Part shown: piece by piece, positions 8,772 to 16,931 of the stretch
Layout: each line of letters begins with the position of its first letter
How positions within the stretch are numbered: position 1 is the stretch's first letter
Source: Hyphomicrobiales bacterium
GTDB taxonomy: Bacteria > Pseudomonadota > Alphaproteobacteria > Rhizobiales > Xanthobacteraceae
Direction: 5' to 3'
NCBI GenBank assembly: GCA_016713235.1
Contig: JADJPN010000003.1
Span: forward strand, 1-64,000
DNA length: 64,000 nt
Notes under the pieces: generated by a model
Seen by the model: only the letters and a program-made list of their open reading frames with translations
What the model was told of the DNA's origin: nothing
The model's database searches: none
Position numbers and translations under genes: made by a program

Positions 8772-9496
8772 ATCCCATTCTGCGCGTGGAGAATGTTTCG
8801 GTCCGCTTCGGCGGTTTGCAGGCGCTGGGCGACGTCTCCTTCGCGGTTGCCAATAACGAGATTCTCGGTGTCGTTGGACCTAACGGCGCGGGGAAGTCGA
8901 CGCTGTTTGGCGTGATCTGCGGTGATGTGCATCCCGATGCCGGTAGCACATTGCTGGCTGGAAAGAGCATCACGGGAAAATCGTCGGATGAGATCGCGCG
9001 CTCTGGCTTGGTGCGTACCTTCCAGACGCCACGGCCGTTCACGACCATGACGTTCCTCGAGAACGTAACCCTCGCGGCGCTGACCAAGACCAACGATGTC
9101 GCGATCGCGAGGGAACGTGCAAGGCTGGTTCTGGATCAGGTCGGTTTGAGTGATTGCTGTGACCGCCCATCATCCGGAGCGAGTACCGGACAGCGTAAAA
9201 GATTGGATATCGCGCGCGCGCTTGGGACAGAGCCGTCCGTGTTGCTGCTCGACGAGCCGCTCGGCGGCGTCGATCCCGGCAGCATCGCGGATATGCTTGC
9301 CTTGCTGAAGCGGATCCGGGATCGCGGTGTTACGCTTGTTGTGATCGAACACAATCTCGAGGCGCTGACCGGAATTGCGGATCGCCTGATCGCAATGACA
9401 CTCGGCAAGAAGATTGCGGATGGTGCACCCAAGGACGTGATGAGCGACGACCGTCTGGTCCGCGCCTATCTCGGAGACGATGATGCCGCTGCTTGA
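8768..9496 (+). CDS. livG: ABC transporter ATP-binding protein LivG
   Basis: A 242-residue ATPase energising the LivHM-type permease. ATG 8768 overlaps the livM stop and gives the normal family length. Walker A is GPNGAGKST (37-45), the Q-loop lies in RTFQTPRPF, and Walker B is VLLLDEPLGGVDP near 160-172 with the switch histidine in VVIEHN. The signature motif reads ASTGQRKRL where LivG proteins usually have LSYGQQ or similar, so the first Leu/Ser positions are altered while Gly-Gln is kept. The C-terminus is short compared with some LivG proteins. Confidence 0.88.
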   Translation: MNPILRVENVSVRFGGLQALGDVSFAVANNEILGVVGPNGAGKSTLFGVICGDVHPDAGSTLLAGKSITGKSSDEIARSGLVRTFQTPRPFTTMTFLENVTLAALTKTNDVAIARERARLVLDQVGLSDCCDRPSSGASTGQRKRLDIARALGTEPSVLLLDEPLGGVDPGSIADMLALLKRIRDRGVTLVVIEHNLEALTGIADRLIAMTLGKKIADGAPKDVMSDDRLVRAYLGDDDAAA

Positions 9497-10238
9497 AACA
9501 CGCTCGGTCGGCGTTGCGCTCGGTGACGTCCAGGTGCTCTGGAACGCCAGCATCACGGTAGAGCCCGGAGAAATCGTTTGCCTGCTCGGCCCGAACGGTT
9601 CGGGCAAGAGCACGCTGATGAACAGCGTCTCTCGCCTCAATCGCTTGGTTTCCGGAGAAATCTGGTTTGACGGCACTGCAGTACATTCGCTGCCACCGCA
9701 CAAGGTGCCGCAGCTCGGCGTCAGTCACGTGCTGGAGCGTCACCGCCTGTTTCCCTTCATGACCGTCTATGAGAATTTGCTGATCGGTGCCGGCTCGGTG
9801 ACGGATCCCGCGATCCTCAAGCAACGCTTCGAGCGGGTCTACACGCTCTTTCCACGGTTGAAAGAGCGTGAGCGTCAGGTCGCGAACTCGATGTCCGGCG
9901 GTGAGCAGCAGATGTGTGCCATTGGTCGCGGATTAATGTCCGATCCGAAGCTCCTGATGGTCGACGAACCATTCATCGGACTTTCGCCAAAATTCCGCGA
10001 GGAAGTCACGAAAACCATTCAGCAACTTAATCGGGACGGTATCGCGATCCTGATGATCGAACAGAATGTGCGGCAAGCCTTGGCGCTCAGCCACCGCTCA
10101 TACATTCTCAAAGCGGGCCAGATCGCTTTGACGGGCCGGAGCGCGGATATCGCGAAAAGCCCGCAACTTGAGGAAATTTTCTTCGCTCGCAAATCCGGCG
10201 CGACGACTAGCGTCTCGCCGGCCAGTGCCGCGCACTAA
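9480..10238 (+). CDS. livF: ABC transporter ATP-binding protein LivF
   Basis: A 252-residue second ATPase of the importer. ATG 9480 and 9483 both lie within the end of livG (overlap about 17 bp), so the two ATPases are translationally coupled. Walker A is GPNGSGKST near 37-45, the signature is MSGGEQQMCAIGRGLM near 137, and Walker B is LLMVDEPFIGLSP. The switch histidine of most ABC ATPases is replaced in IEQNVRQAL, as is common in LivF. The C-terminal tail after EEIFFARK is extra, Ser/Ala-rich and probably unstructured. Confidence 0.9.
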   Translation: MMPLLETRSVGVALGDVQVLWNASITVEPGEIVCLLGPNGSGKSTLMNSVSRLNRLVSGEIWFDGTAVHSLPPHKVPQLGVSHVLERHRLFPFMTVYENLLIGAGSVTDPAILKQRFERVYTLFPRLKERERQVANSMSGGEQQMCAIGRGLMSDPKLLMVDEPFIGLSPKFREEVTKTIQQLNRDGIAILMIEQNVRQALALSHRSYILKAGQIALTGRSADIAKSPQLEEIFFARKSGATTSVSPASAAH

Positions 10239-10259
10239 TCGAATTCAAAGGAGAGGATC

Positions 10260-10697
10260 ATGCCTAAAATCAAGTTCAGTTTCGCGCGTGGTGGTCACTT
10301 CACAGCGAACGTGATGGCCGACAAGGCGCCGAAAACCTGGGAGGCGATCCGCAACTATCTGCCTGTTACGATCAAGGCTTATAACGCGCGCTGGACCGGC
10401 CGCGAGACCCACACCAAGATCGATATTCCCAACAAGCCGCCGCGCGAAAACCAGGTTCTCAATGCCGGACTTGGCGATGTGATCTATGCCTGCGAATGGT
10501 CCGATCGCGATGTTACCGGCTTCGAAGCGATTGGCTGGTTCTACGGCACCGAGACGGTGCGCGACTGGCGTGGCGAGTCTCGCGTCAATCTCTTCGCACG
10601 CGTCGACCAGAGCGAATGGCCGTTCCTTGAAGAAGTCGGTCTGCGGACCTGGCGGGAAGGCGGCGAAGACTGCACGATTACAGTGGTCGAGGACTAA
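10260..10697 (+). CDS. DUF3830 family protein (cyclophilin-like fold)
   Basis: A 145-residue soluble protein with a good ribosome site (AAGGAGAGG) before ATG 10260. The start KFSFARGGHFTANVMADKAP then KTWEAIRNYLP matches the DUF3830 family, whose structures resemble cyclophilin-like domains. No signal peptide. It is the last gene of the importer operon (21 bp after livF). DUF3830 genes recur next to ABC importers and amidohydrolase-type genes, so it may act on or bind the imported compound; that is inference and no reaction is known. A hairpin overlaps its stop codon. Confidence 0.8.
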   Translation: MPKIKFSFARGGHFTANVMADKAPKTWEAIRNYLPVTIKAYNARWTGRETHTKIDIPNKPPRENQVLNAGLGDVIYACEWSDRDVTGFEAIGWFYGTETVRDWRGESRVNLFARVDQSEWPFLEEVGLRTWREGGEDCTITVVED

Positions 10698-10709
10698 GCA
10701 CAGTCCTCG
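10688..10709 (+). terminator. Hairpin overlapping the end of the importer operon
   Basis: A perfect 8-bp stem, CGAGGACT (10688-10695) and AGTCCTCG (10702-10709), with a 6-nt loop, spans the stop codon of the DUF3830 gene. There is no T-run after it, so it is more likely an mRNA 3'-end stabiliser or a weak terminator than a strong intrinsic terminator. Confidence 0.4.
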
Positions 10710-10803
10710 GCACTCCGCTCCGCTCGCTTAAGGGCCCTCAGATCGCGGTCTTGTCCGCTCTCTTCGTCGCCGGCGCGAATCCGGATATTCCGGGCGACCG
10801 CTA

Positions 10804-10850
10804 GGCTTGGTTTAAGCATAGGCTAGCCCTATCGAGAGATAGGCTAAGCC
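10804..10850. other. Inverted-repeat element upstream of the moeA-type operon
   Basis: This 292-bp non-coding stretch (10698-10989) holds no gene that I can see. Within it CCTATC-GAGA-GATAGG (10828-10843) is a perfect inverted repeat. It is flanked by imperfect outer arms (GGCTTGG 10804 against CTAAGCC 10844) and by a repeated TAGGCTA (10819 and 10840). TATATA tracts follow at about 10858 and 10975, just before the moeA-like start. It could be an operator or a transcript leader structure; nothing identifies a known riboswitch. Confidence 0.3.
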
Positions 10851-10989
10851 GTTGCTTTATATATTGAAAATCTTGAAGTAGTCTGGTGCTGGTTGCTGCC
10901 GCAAAGTCGGTAGCCCGGTCGGGCGCGGCCATATGCGCTAGACTGGCGTGCCAGGAAATACGCCCTCGAATACCAATATATAGAGTGGA

Positions 10990-12114
10990 ATGAGCCCACC
11001 GATCCAAACATTGCAGCGTATCGCTTCCCTCACGCCGCTCGCTCGCGTGCTCGCACAGATCGAGGCTTCGGTCGCGCCCGTCGCCGCGCAGAACATCAAG
11101 CCTGACGACGCCATGATCGGCGCAACGCTCGCAGCGGACGTAATCGCGCCTGCGGATTTTCCGCAGCATCCCACCGCGCTTCACGACGGCTGGGCGGTCG
11201 CTTCGGAGCAGACCTCGGACGCGAGTTCCTATGCCCCGGCAATACTCAACAAGCCGCCGCTCTGGATAAATGCAGGCGAACCTATGCCTGCGGGCTGCGA
11301 CGCCATCCTTCCGGTCGACGCGCTTTCCATTACGAATGGCTGTGCCGAGATTCTTGCAGGCGTAGCCCCCGGTGAAGGCATGATACCGGCGCGAGCGGAT
11401 GCCGCCAAAGGGGTGATCTTACGCAAAACCGGAACGAAAATGCGCGCGGTCGATGTCGCGGTTTTTCGTGCGCTGGCGGTCGAGACAATTTCGATCCGCC
11501 TGCCGCGCTTAAAAATTCTTTCCGTCACGCGCGACAAAATTGAGCCCGACACCAACGCTTCGATGATCGCAACCGCCATCCGTGCGATGGGTGCGGCACC
11601 GGAGATCCTGCATGGCGTAACGCTCGACACCGTGCTCGCGAAGATCGATTGCGATTTCATGATCGCGATCGGCGGTACGGGCACCGGCAAGAACGACTCC
11701 TCGGTGAAAACGCTCGCGCGTCTCGGCGCGGTAGATATTCATGGGTTCGGAATAGCGCCGGGAGAAACCGCGGCTCTGGGCAGCGTCAGCGGTCATCCGG
11801 TGCTGTTGCTGCCCGGCCGCCCTGATGCCGCGCTTGCGGCATTTCTGCTCGCGGGAAGCAAATTATTGTCGCAGCTTTCCGGTTTGCAGGAAATTGATCA
11901 TGGACCCCCGGTAACGCCCGCGACAAAAATCACATCAACCATCGGTCTTGCCGAAGTTGTTTTCGTGCGGCGCACCGCGGACGGCGCCGAGCCGTTAGGC
12001 ACATCTTCGTTTCCATTGCAGGCCCTTGCGCAGGCCGATGGCTGGGTGCTTGTGCCTGCGCAAAGCGAAGGCTTGGCAGCTGGTTCCGTCGTTGAAATGA
12101 GAAGTTTGCCATGA
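10990..12114 (+). CDS. Divergent MoeA-like molybdopterin-binding protein
   Basis: A 374-residue protein related to MoeA, the enzyme that inserts molybdate (or tungstate) into adenylated molybdopterin. The MoeA-type N-terminal region is recognisable (HDGWAVAS near 64-71 in place of the usual DGYA; INAGEPMPAGCDAILPVDA near 93-111), as is a shortened central nucleotide-binding part (MIAIGGTGTGKNDSS near 222; LPGRPDAALAAFLL near 274). The usual STGDEL-type motif is degraded to VTRDKIEPD. It is probably an altered paralogue with a regulatory or accessory role. It heads three tandem moeA-type genes and overlaps the next by ATGA. Confidence 0.75.
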   Translation: MSPPIQTLQRIASLTPLARVLAQIEASVAPVAAQNIKPDDAMIGATLAADVIAPADFPQHPTALHDGWAVASEQTSDASSYAPAILNKPPLWINAGEPMPAGCDAILPVDALSITNGCAEILAGVAPGEGMIPARADAAKGVILRKTGTKMRAVDVAVFRALAVETISIRLPRLKILSVTRDKIEPDTNASMIATAIRAMGAAPEILHGVTLDTVLAKIDCDFMIAIGGTGTGKNDSSVKTLARLGAVDIHGFGIAPGETAALGSVSGHPVLLLPGRPDAALAAFLLAGSKLLSQLSGLQEIDHGPPVTPATKITSTIGLAEVVFVRRTADGAEPLGTSSFPLQALAQADGWVLVPAQSEGLAAGSVVEMRSLP

Positions 12115-14120
12115 ACAGTGACCGCACCGGCAAAGCACCCGTTTCTCCGGCGCATCTGCTTGCCGAGATTCGCGCGGCTGCGCGGCAGGAGCAGTTTCTG
12201 GAAGTGGTGTCGCCCGAGGAGGCGCGGCAGCGCTTCGAGAGCAGTCTCGATCTGAAGCCGCTTGCGGCAGAAACCGTTCCGCTCGCCGATGCACTCGGGC
12301 GTGTGCTTGCAAAGGACATCGCTGCGCCGGTCGACGCGCCGCCGTTCGATCGCTCGAATGTCGATGGCTTCGCTATGCGCGCCGCAGATACCGCGGGTGC
12401 GAGTGATGCCAATCCCTGCCGCTTGTTCCTGAACGGCGAAGTGCTCGCTTGCGGCACGGAACCGAGATTGACCGTTGCGCCGGGTACCGCGACTGCGATT
12501 GCGACCGGCGGCGTAATCCCGCGCGGGGCGGATGCAGTGGCGATGATCGAGTGGACCGATCTTGCCGAAAGCACGAAAGGCCCGGTTATCGACCTGCGGC
12601 GGCCGTTGCTGCCGGGGCAATTCGTTTCCTTCGCTGGCTCCGACATCGCACGCGGCGAAATGCTGCTTCGCTACGGCACACACATCGGCTCGCGTGAAAT
12701 CGGAATGCTCGCCGCCTGCGGTATCGACAAGGTCGAAGTGGTACGCAAACCGAAAATCGCAGTGCTTTCCACCGGAGACGAACTGACGCCGCCCGGCAAA
12801 CCTTTGGCGGCGGGCGCGGTTTACGACTCCAACGGCGCGATCATCGCCGCATCGATTACGGAAGCAGGCGGCGTTGCGGTTGCTATGGGCGCGTTCCCGG
12901 ATAACGAAGAAATTCTGACCAAGGCCCTCCGCGACGCGCTCGCACAATGCGATATCGTCGTGCTTTCCGGTGGCACCTCGAAGGGTGCCGGGGATTTCTC
13001 ACACCGCATCGTGTCGCAACTCGGCACGGTGCTGGTCCACGGCGTCGCGCTGAAACCCGGTAAGCCGCTGTGTCTTGCCGTTTCCGGCGGAAAAGCGGTC
13101 GTGGTGCTGCCGGGGTTTCCGACGTCGGCGATTTTCACGTTTCACGCTTTCGTCGCGCCGCTGATCCGCGCATGGGCCGGCCTGCCACGGGAATCCGCTG
13201 AAGTGGTCGAGGCCAAAATTCCCGTCCGCGTCGCGTCCGAACTCGGTCGCAAGGAATTCATGCTGGTCTCGCTGATCGAAGGCGCAGAGGGCAAGGTCGC
13301 ACTGCCGGGCACGAAAGGCTCTGGCTCGGTAACGAGCTTCTCGCAGGCCGACGGCTTTATCGAAGTGGATGCGCTTGCCGCATCGGTTGATGCTGGCACG
13401 ACGCAGGCAGTGACGCTGATCGGCAAGGCAACGCGGCCGCCTGATCTAACGATTACCGGCAGTCACGATCCTGCGCTCGATATTCTCATTTCAGCAATCG
13501 CGAGAAAGGGTTTTACTGCACGTACCATCGCAGTCGGGAGTCAGGGGGGAGTTTCCGCTGCCGCGCGTGGCGAGTGCGATGTCGCGCCCGTGCATCTCGT
13601 CGATACGAACGAAGGGCCCACCAAAGGAAAGTACAATCTCCATTTGCTCAAGCCGGGCCTGCAACTCGTCCCGGGTTGGCGCCGTATGCAGGGTGTCGTC
13701 TATCGCAAGGGGGATGCCCGCTTCGCTGGCAAGACCGCCGCGGAAGCGGTGCGCGATGCGGCAAGCGATTCGTCCTGCGTTATGGTCAACCGTAATGCGG
13801 GTTCAGGCACGCGGGTGCTTGTCGATAATTTGCTCGCCGGCGCTGCAATCTCGCGTCCCGCCGGTTACGCCAATCAACCGAAATCGCATAACGCCGTTGC
13901 CGTCGCCGTCGTGCAGGCCCGCGCGGATTGGGGTGTTGCCATCGAACCTGTGGCAAAGCTCTACGGCCTCGATTTCCTGCCGATTGCCCCGGAGCAGTAT
14001 GATTTTCTGATTGTGGAGAGCAGGCGCAATCGTGCCGCGGTGCAGGCATTTCTCCAGGCGCTGCAAGACCAAGAGGTCCGCGACCGCATTCGCGCTGTGG
14101 GCATGGAGCCTGTCGAATAA
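12111..14120 (+). CDS. MoeA fused to a PBP-like (substrate-binding-protein-like) domain
   Basis: A 669-residue two-part protein. Residues about 1-430 are MoeA: FDRSNVDGFAMRA near 80, a block with AIATGGVIPRGADAVAMIEW, STGDELTPPGKPLAAGAVYD then SNGAIIAASITEAGG near 220-250, the GGTSKGAGD loop near 286, and LPGFPTSAIFTF near 332. Residues about 445-665 are a PBP_like domain (SHDPALDILISAIARKG, NRNAGSGTRVLVDNLL, SHNAVAVAVVQARADWG). In other proteins this domain is joined to HTH domains or MoeA and is thought to bind an oxyanion or cofactor; here that is inference. It overlaps both neighbours by a few bases, so it is in a coupled operon. It carries no signal peptide and acts in the cytoplasm. Confidence 0.88.
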   Translation: MNSDRTGKAPVSPAHLLAEIRAAARQEQFLEVVSPEEARQRFESSLDLKPLAAETVPLADALGRVLAKDIAAPVDAPPFDRSNVDGFAMRAADTAGASDANPCRLFLNGEVLACGTEPRLTVAPGTATAIATGGVIPRGADAVAMIEWTDLAESTKGPVIDLRRPLLPGQFVSFAGSDIARGEMLLRYGTHIGSREIGMLAACGIDKVEVVRKPKIAVLSTGDELTPPGKPLAAGAVYDSNGAIIAASITEAGGVAVAMGAFPDNEEILTKALRDALAQCDIVVLSGGTSKGAGDFSHRIVSQLGTVLVHGVALKPGKPLCLAVSGGKAVVVLPGFPTSAIFTFHAFVAPLIRAWAGLPRESAEVVEAKIPVRVASELGRKEFMLVSLIEGAEGKVALPGTKGSGSVTSFSQADGFIEVDALAASVDAGTTQAVTLIGKATRPPDLTITGSHDPALDILISAIARKGFTARTIAVGSQGGVSAAARGECDVAPVHLVDTNEGPTKGKYNLHLLKPGLQLVPGWRRMQGVVYRKGDARFAGKTAAEAVRDAASDSSCVMVNRNAGSGTRVLVDNLLAGAAISRPAGYANQPKSHNAVAVAVVQARADWGVAIEPVAKLYGLDFLPIAPEQYDFLIVESRRNRAAVQAFLQALQDQEVRDRIRAVGMEPVE

Positions 14121-15391
14121 TGGCGCAGCTCACCGACGATTGTTTCGCGTTTTCCGGTCCCTTGATGCCGGTTGCTGAAATGGAGCGTTTGATCGAAACG
14201 CGTGTCACGCCGGTCGCGGAGCGGGAGACCGTTTCGCTGGCACTCGCGAGAGGCCGCGCCGCCGCGGATGACGTCGTCGCTCCCGTTGATCTGCCGCATT
14301 TCGACAACTCCGCCGTTGACGGTTACGCCGTGCGACACGCCGACCTGAAACCGGACGCAGATACGTCGCTGAGAATTTCCGCGCGTGTCATGGCCGGAGA
14401 AAAGGCTGCGGTGCCGCTAGCGCCTGGCGAAGCAATCCGCATCTTTACCGGTGCTCCGATGCCGATGGATGCCGATACCGTTTTCATGCAGGAAGACGTG
14501 CGCGAAGAAAACGGCCGCGTGATCGTGCCGAGCGGTCTGAAGCAGGGCGCGAACCGTCGCCTTGCCGGAGAAGATTTAAAGAAGGGCTCGGTTGCGATTC
14601 CGGCCGGGCGCATCATGGATGCGCAGAACGTCGCGCTTGCGGCCGCGCTTGGGCTTCGCGAGATTGGCGTGTTGCGCAAGATTCGCGTCGCGATCTTTTC
14701 GACAGGCAACGAAGTCATCGAAGCGGGCGAGCAGTTGTCCGGTGCAAGCGTCTATGACGCCAATCGCGCGCTATTGCGTGAACTACTGATGCGCCTTGGC
14801 TGCGAAGTCAGCGATCTCGGTATTCTGCGCGACGATCCCGGAAAACTCGGCGAAGCCTTACGCAAGGCCGCAGCTGGAAACGATCTTGTCGTGACCACAG
14901 GTGGCGTCTCCACGGGAGAAGCGGATCACGTGAAGAGCGCGGTCGAAAGCGTCGGCTCGCTTACATTCTGGCGCATTGCGATCAAGCCGGGCCGCCCTGT
15001 GGCAATGGGTGTGATCCGCGCCGAAAACGGAGCGAATGCCGCCTTCGCGGGTCTACCGGGGAATCCGGTCGCGGCTTTTGTCACTTTCGTTCGCGTCGTG
15101 CGGCCTCTGGTACTGCGGCTTGCGGGCGCGACACCGAAGCCGTTTCTCTCGCTGCCGGTAATTTCATCTTTCGATTACAAAAAAAAGTCCGGCCGCCGCG
15201 AGTATGTGCGCGTTGCGCTTCGTGCCCGCGCGGATGGGGACTACGACGCGATCAAGCATCCGCAAGATGGTGCCGGGGTCATCACATCGCTTACCGAGAC
15301 CGATGGTTTGATCGAGTTGCCCGAGGAGGTCACGCAGATCTCCACCGGGGAGCGCGTGCGGTTCTTGTCATACGCCTCACTGACTTCGTAA
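14120..15391 (+). CDS. moeA: Molybdopterin molybdotransferase MoeA
   Basis: A 423-residue canonical MoeA that inserts molybdate (or tungstate) into MPT-AMP during cofactor synthesis. Visible motifs are PHFDNSAVDGYAVRH near 59-73, IFTGAPMPMDADTVFMQEDV near 112-131, FSTGNEVIEAGEQL near 193, YDANRALL near 212, TTGGVSTGEADHVKSAV near 259, and FAGLPGNPVAAFVTF near 310. Length and motif order are normal, so among the three paralogues this is the likely housekeeping enzyme. It follows the fusion gene with a TAATG overlap and ends 6 bp from the convergent mobA. Confidence 0.92.
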   Translation: MAQLTDDCFAFSGPLMPVAEMERLIETRVTPVAERETVSLALARGRAAADDVVAPVDLPHFDNSAVDGYAVRHADLKPDADTSLRISARVMAGEKAAVPLAPGEAIRIFTGAPMPMDADTVFMQEDVREENGRVIVPSGLKQGANRRLAGEDLKKGSVAIPAGRIMDAQNVALAAALGLREIGVLRKIRVAIFSTGNEVIEAGEQLSGASVYDANRALLRELLMRLGCEVSDLGILRDDPGKLGEALRKAAAGNDLVVTTGGVSTGEADHVKSAVESVGSLTFWRIAIKPGRPVAMGVIRAENGANAAFAGLPGNPVAAFVTFVRVVRPLVLRLAGATPKPFLSLPVISSFDYKKKSGRREYVRVALRARADGDYDAIKHPQDGAGVITSLTETDGLIELPEEVTQISTGERVRFLSYASLTS

Positions 15392-15397
15392 TTGTGC

Positions 15398-16021
15398 TTA
15401 TGCGCCGGGATGTGCCCGCGCGATTTCCTGTGCACGCTCGACATCTTCCGGCGTGTTCGCATTGAAAAACGGATCGACTGGCTGGTCCGGCCATTCGGCA
15501 ATCGCGACGCCATGGCGCGCGGTCCAGATTTCAATCTTGTGCAGATTTTCTTCTATCAGCGCGTGACGCAAATCCGCGCGTAGTGCGACCGGCCAAAGGC
15601 CAACCACTGGATGCCGCCAGTCGCCGGATTTTGCGCAGGCGAGGGGGTTTCCTTCTTTCGAGCGGGCTTCTTCCAGCCGCGTGACGAGATCGCGTGGCAG
15701 AAACGGACAGTCTCCCGGCGCACTCGCAACATATTCCACCTCCGGCGCGTTCTTTGCCGTCCAATCGAGGCCCGCGAGGATGCCGGCAAGCGGTCCCGCA
15801 AAATCCGGAATGTCGTCAGGCACGACCGGCAAGCCGGTAAACGCGAAGCGTGACGGATCGCCGTTTGCGTTGATGATCATGCGCGAGCATTGCGGCTTCA
15901 TGCGCGATAACGCGCGGTCGAGGATGGTCTCGCCGCCGATTTTGATCAGGCCTTTATCGCCGCCACCCATCCTGCGCGCGAGGCCGCCGGCGAGGATTAA
16001 GCCGAGCGGTTTACTCGTCAT
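15398..16021 (-). CDS. mobA: Molybdenum cofactor guanylyltransferase MobA
   Basis: A 207-residue enzyme that joins GMP to molybdopterin, giving the bis-MGD cofactor of DMSO-reductase-family enzymes such as formate dehydrogenase. The nucleotide-binding start LGLILAGGLARRMGGGDKGL (6-25) is diagnostic. VVPDDIPDFAGPLAGILAGL near 75 and YVASAPGDCPFLPRDL near 106 complete the signature. It is the last gene of the minus-strand fds operon; its start overlaps the end of fdhD by 11 bp. Confidence 0.92.
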   Translation of the reverse strand: MTSKPLGLILAGGLARRMGGGDKGLIKIGGETILDRALSRMKPQCSRMIINANGDPSRFAFTGLPVVPDDIPDFAGPLAGILAGLDWTAKNAPEVEYVASAPGDCPFLPRDLVTRLEEARSKEGNPLACAKSGDWRHPVVGLWPVALRADLRHALIEENLHKIEIWTARHGVAIAEWPDQPVDPFFNANTPEDVERAQEIARAHPGA

Positions 16022-16889
16022 GCATTGCGGCCTTGCGGCGGAAGCGTCCGCTTTCTTCCTGCACGCTTTCGATATCCTGATCGAACACGATGCGCTGCTC
16101 GCCCGCGAGCGCCATGAAACGCTTGCCGCGTGCGCGGCCGATCAGCGTGAGATTTGCCTTGCGCGCCAGTTCGACACCCCATGCGGTAAAGCCCGAACGC
16201 GAGACGAGAATCGGAATTCCCATGCGCACGGTCTTTATCACCATTTCCGAGGTGAGGCGGCCGGTGGTGTAGAAGATCTTGTCGTGCGCGGGCACCTTGT
16301 TCTGGAACATCCAGCCAGCAATCTTGTCGACCGCGTTATGGCGGCCGACGTCTTCCATATAAACCAGCGACTTGTCTTCCCGCGCCAGCACGCAGCCGTG
16401 GATCGCGCCGGCTTCGAGATAAAGCGACGGCGTCGTGTTGATCTCGTGGGTGAGCGCATAAAGCCACGATGTGCGCAGTTCTGCATCCGGCAGTTTCACG
16501 TCTTCCAGCGCTTCCATAAGATCGCCGAAGGTGGTGCCCTGCGCGCATCCTGAGGTCTGCGTGCGCTTGCGCATCTTTTCTTCGTAATCGGTCTGCCGCT
16601 CGGTGCGCACGACCGCGACGGAAAGGTCGTCGTCATAGTCGACGCCGGTCACGACATCGTCCGGCATCAGCATGTTCTGGTTCAGCAGGAAACCGATCGC
16701 GAGGTATTCGGGATAATCGTTGATCGTCATCGCAGTGACGATCTCCTGCGAATTTAGATAAATGGTGAGCGCGCGCTCTACCGTCACCGAGGCGTCGACC
16801 CGCGCACCGGTCTGGTCGATGCCGGATACGCGCTCGGTCAGCCTCGGATCCTGCGGATTGGGCTTGATGATGTAATGGTCGCTGGACAT
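16011..16889 (-). CDS. fdhD: Formate dehydrogenase accessory sulfurtransferase FdhD
   Basis: A 292-residue FdhD, which passes sulfur from a cysteine desulfurase to the Mo/W-bisPGD cofactor of formate dehydrogenase. Family blocks are PEYLAIGFLLNQNML near 60, TSGCAQGTTFG near 112-122, HGCVLAREDKSLVYMEDVGR then HNAVDKIAG near 185-212, and YTTGRLTSEMVIK. The catalytic-loop Cys (115) is present. The second Cys seen three residues on in E. coli FdhD is absent, as in many homologues. It lies between fdsA and mobA in one operon. Confidence 0.92.
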   Translation of the reverse strand: MSSDHYIIKPNPQDPRLTERVSGIDQTGARVDASVTVERALTIYLNSQEIVTAMTINDYPEYLAIGFLLNQNMLMPDDVVTGVDYDDDLSVAVVRTERQTDYEEKMRKRTQTSGCAQGTTFGDLMEALEDVKLPDAELRTSWLYALTHEINTTPSLYLEAGAIHGCVLAREDKSLVYMEDVGRHNAVDKIAGWMFQNKVPAHDKIFYTTGRLTSEMVIKTVRMGIPILVSRSGFTAWGVELARKANLTLIGRARGKRFMALAGEQRIVFDQDIESVQEESGRFRRKAAMHDE

Positions 16890-16931
16890 GGCGCGACTAT
16901 AGCACGCCTGGAGGCACGAATGCGGCGAAGA

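Noticed and set aside
10804..10989. Possible molybdenum-cofactor riboswitch before the moeA-type operon
   Set aside because: An inverted repeat is present but I could not fit the known Moco riboswitch fold; kept only as an unspecified element.
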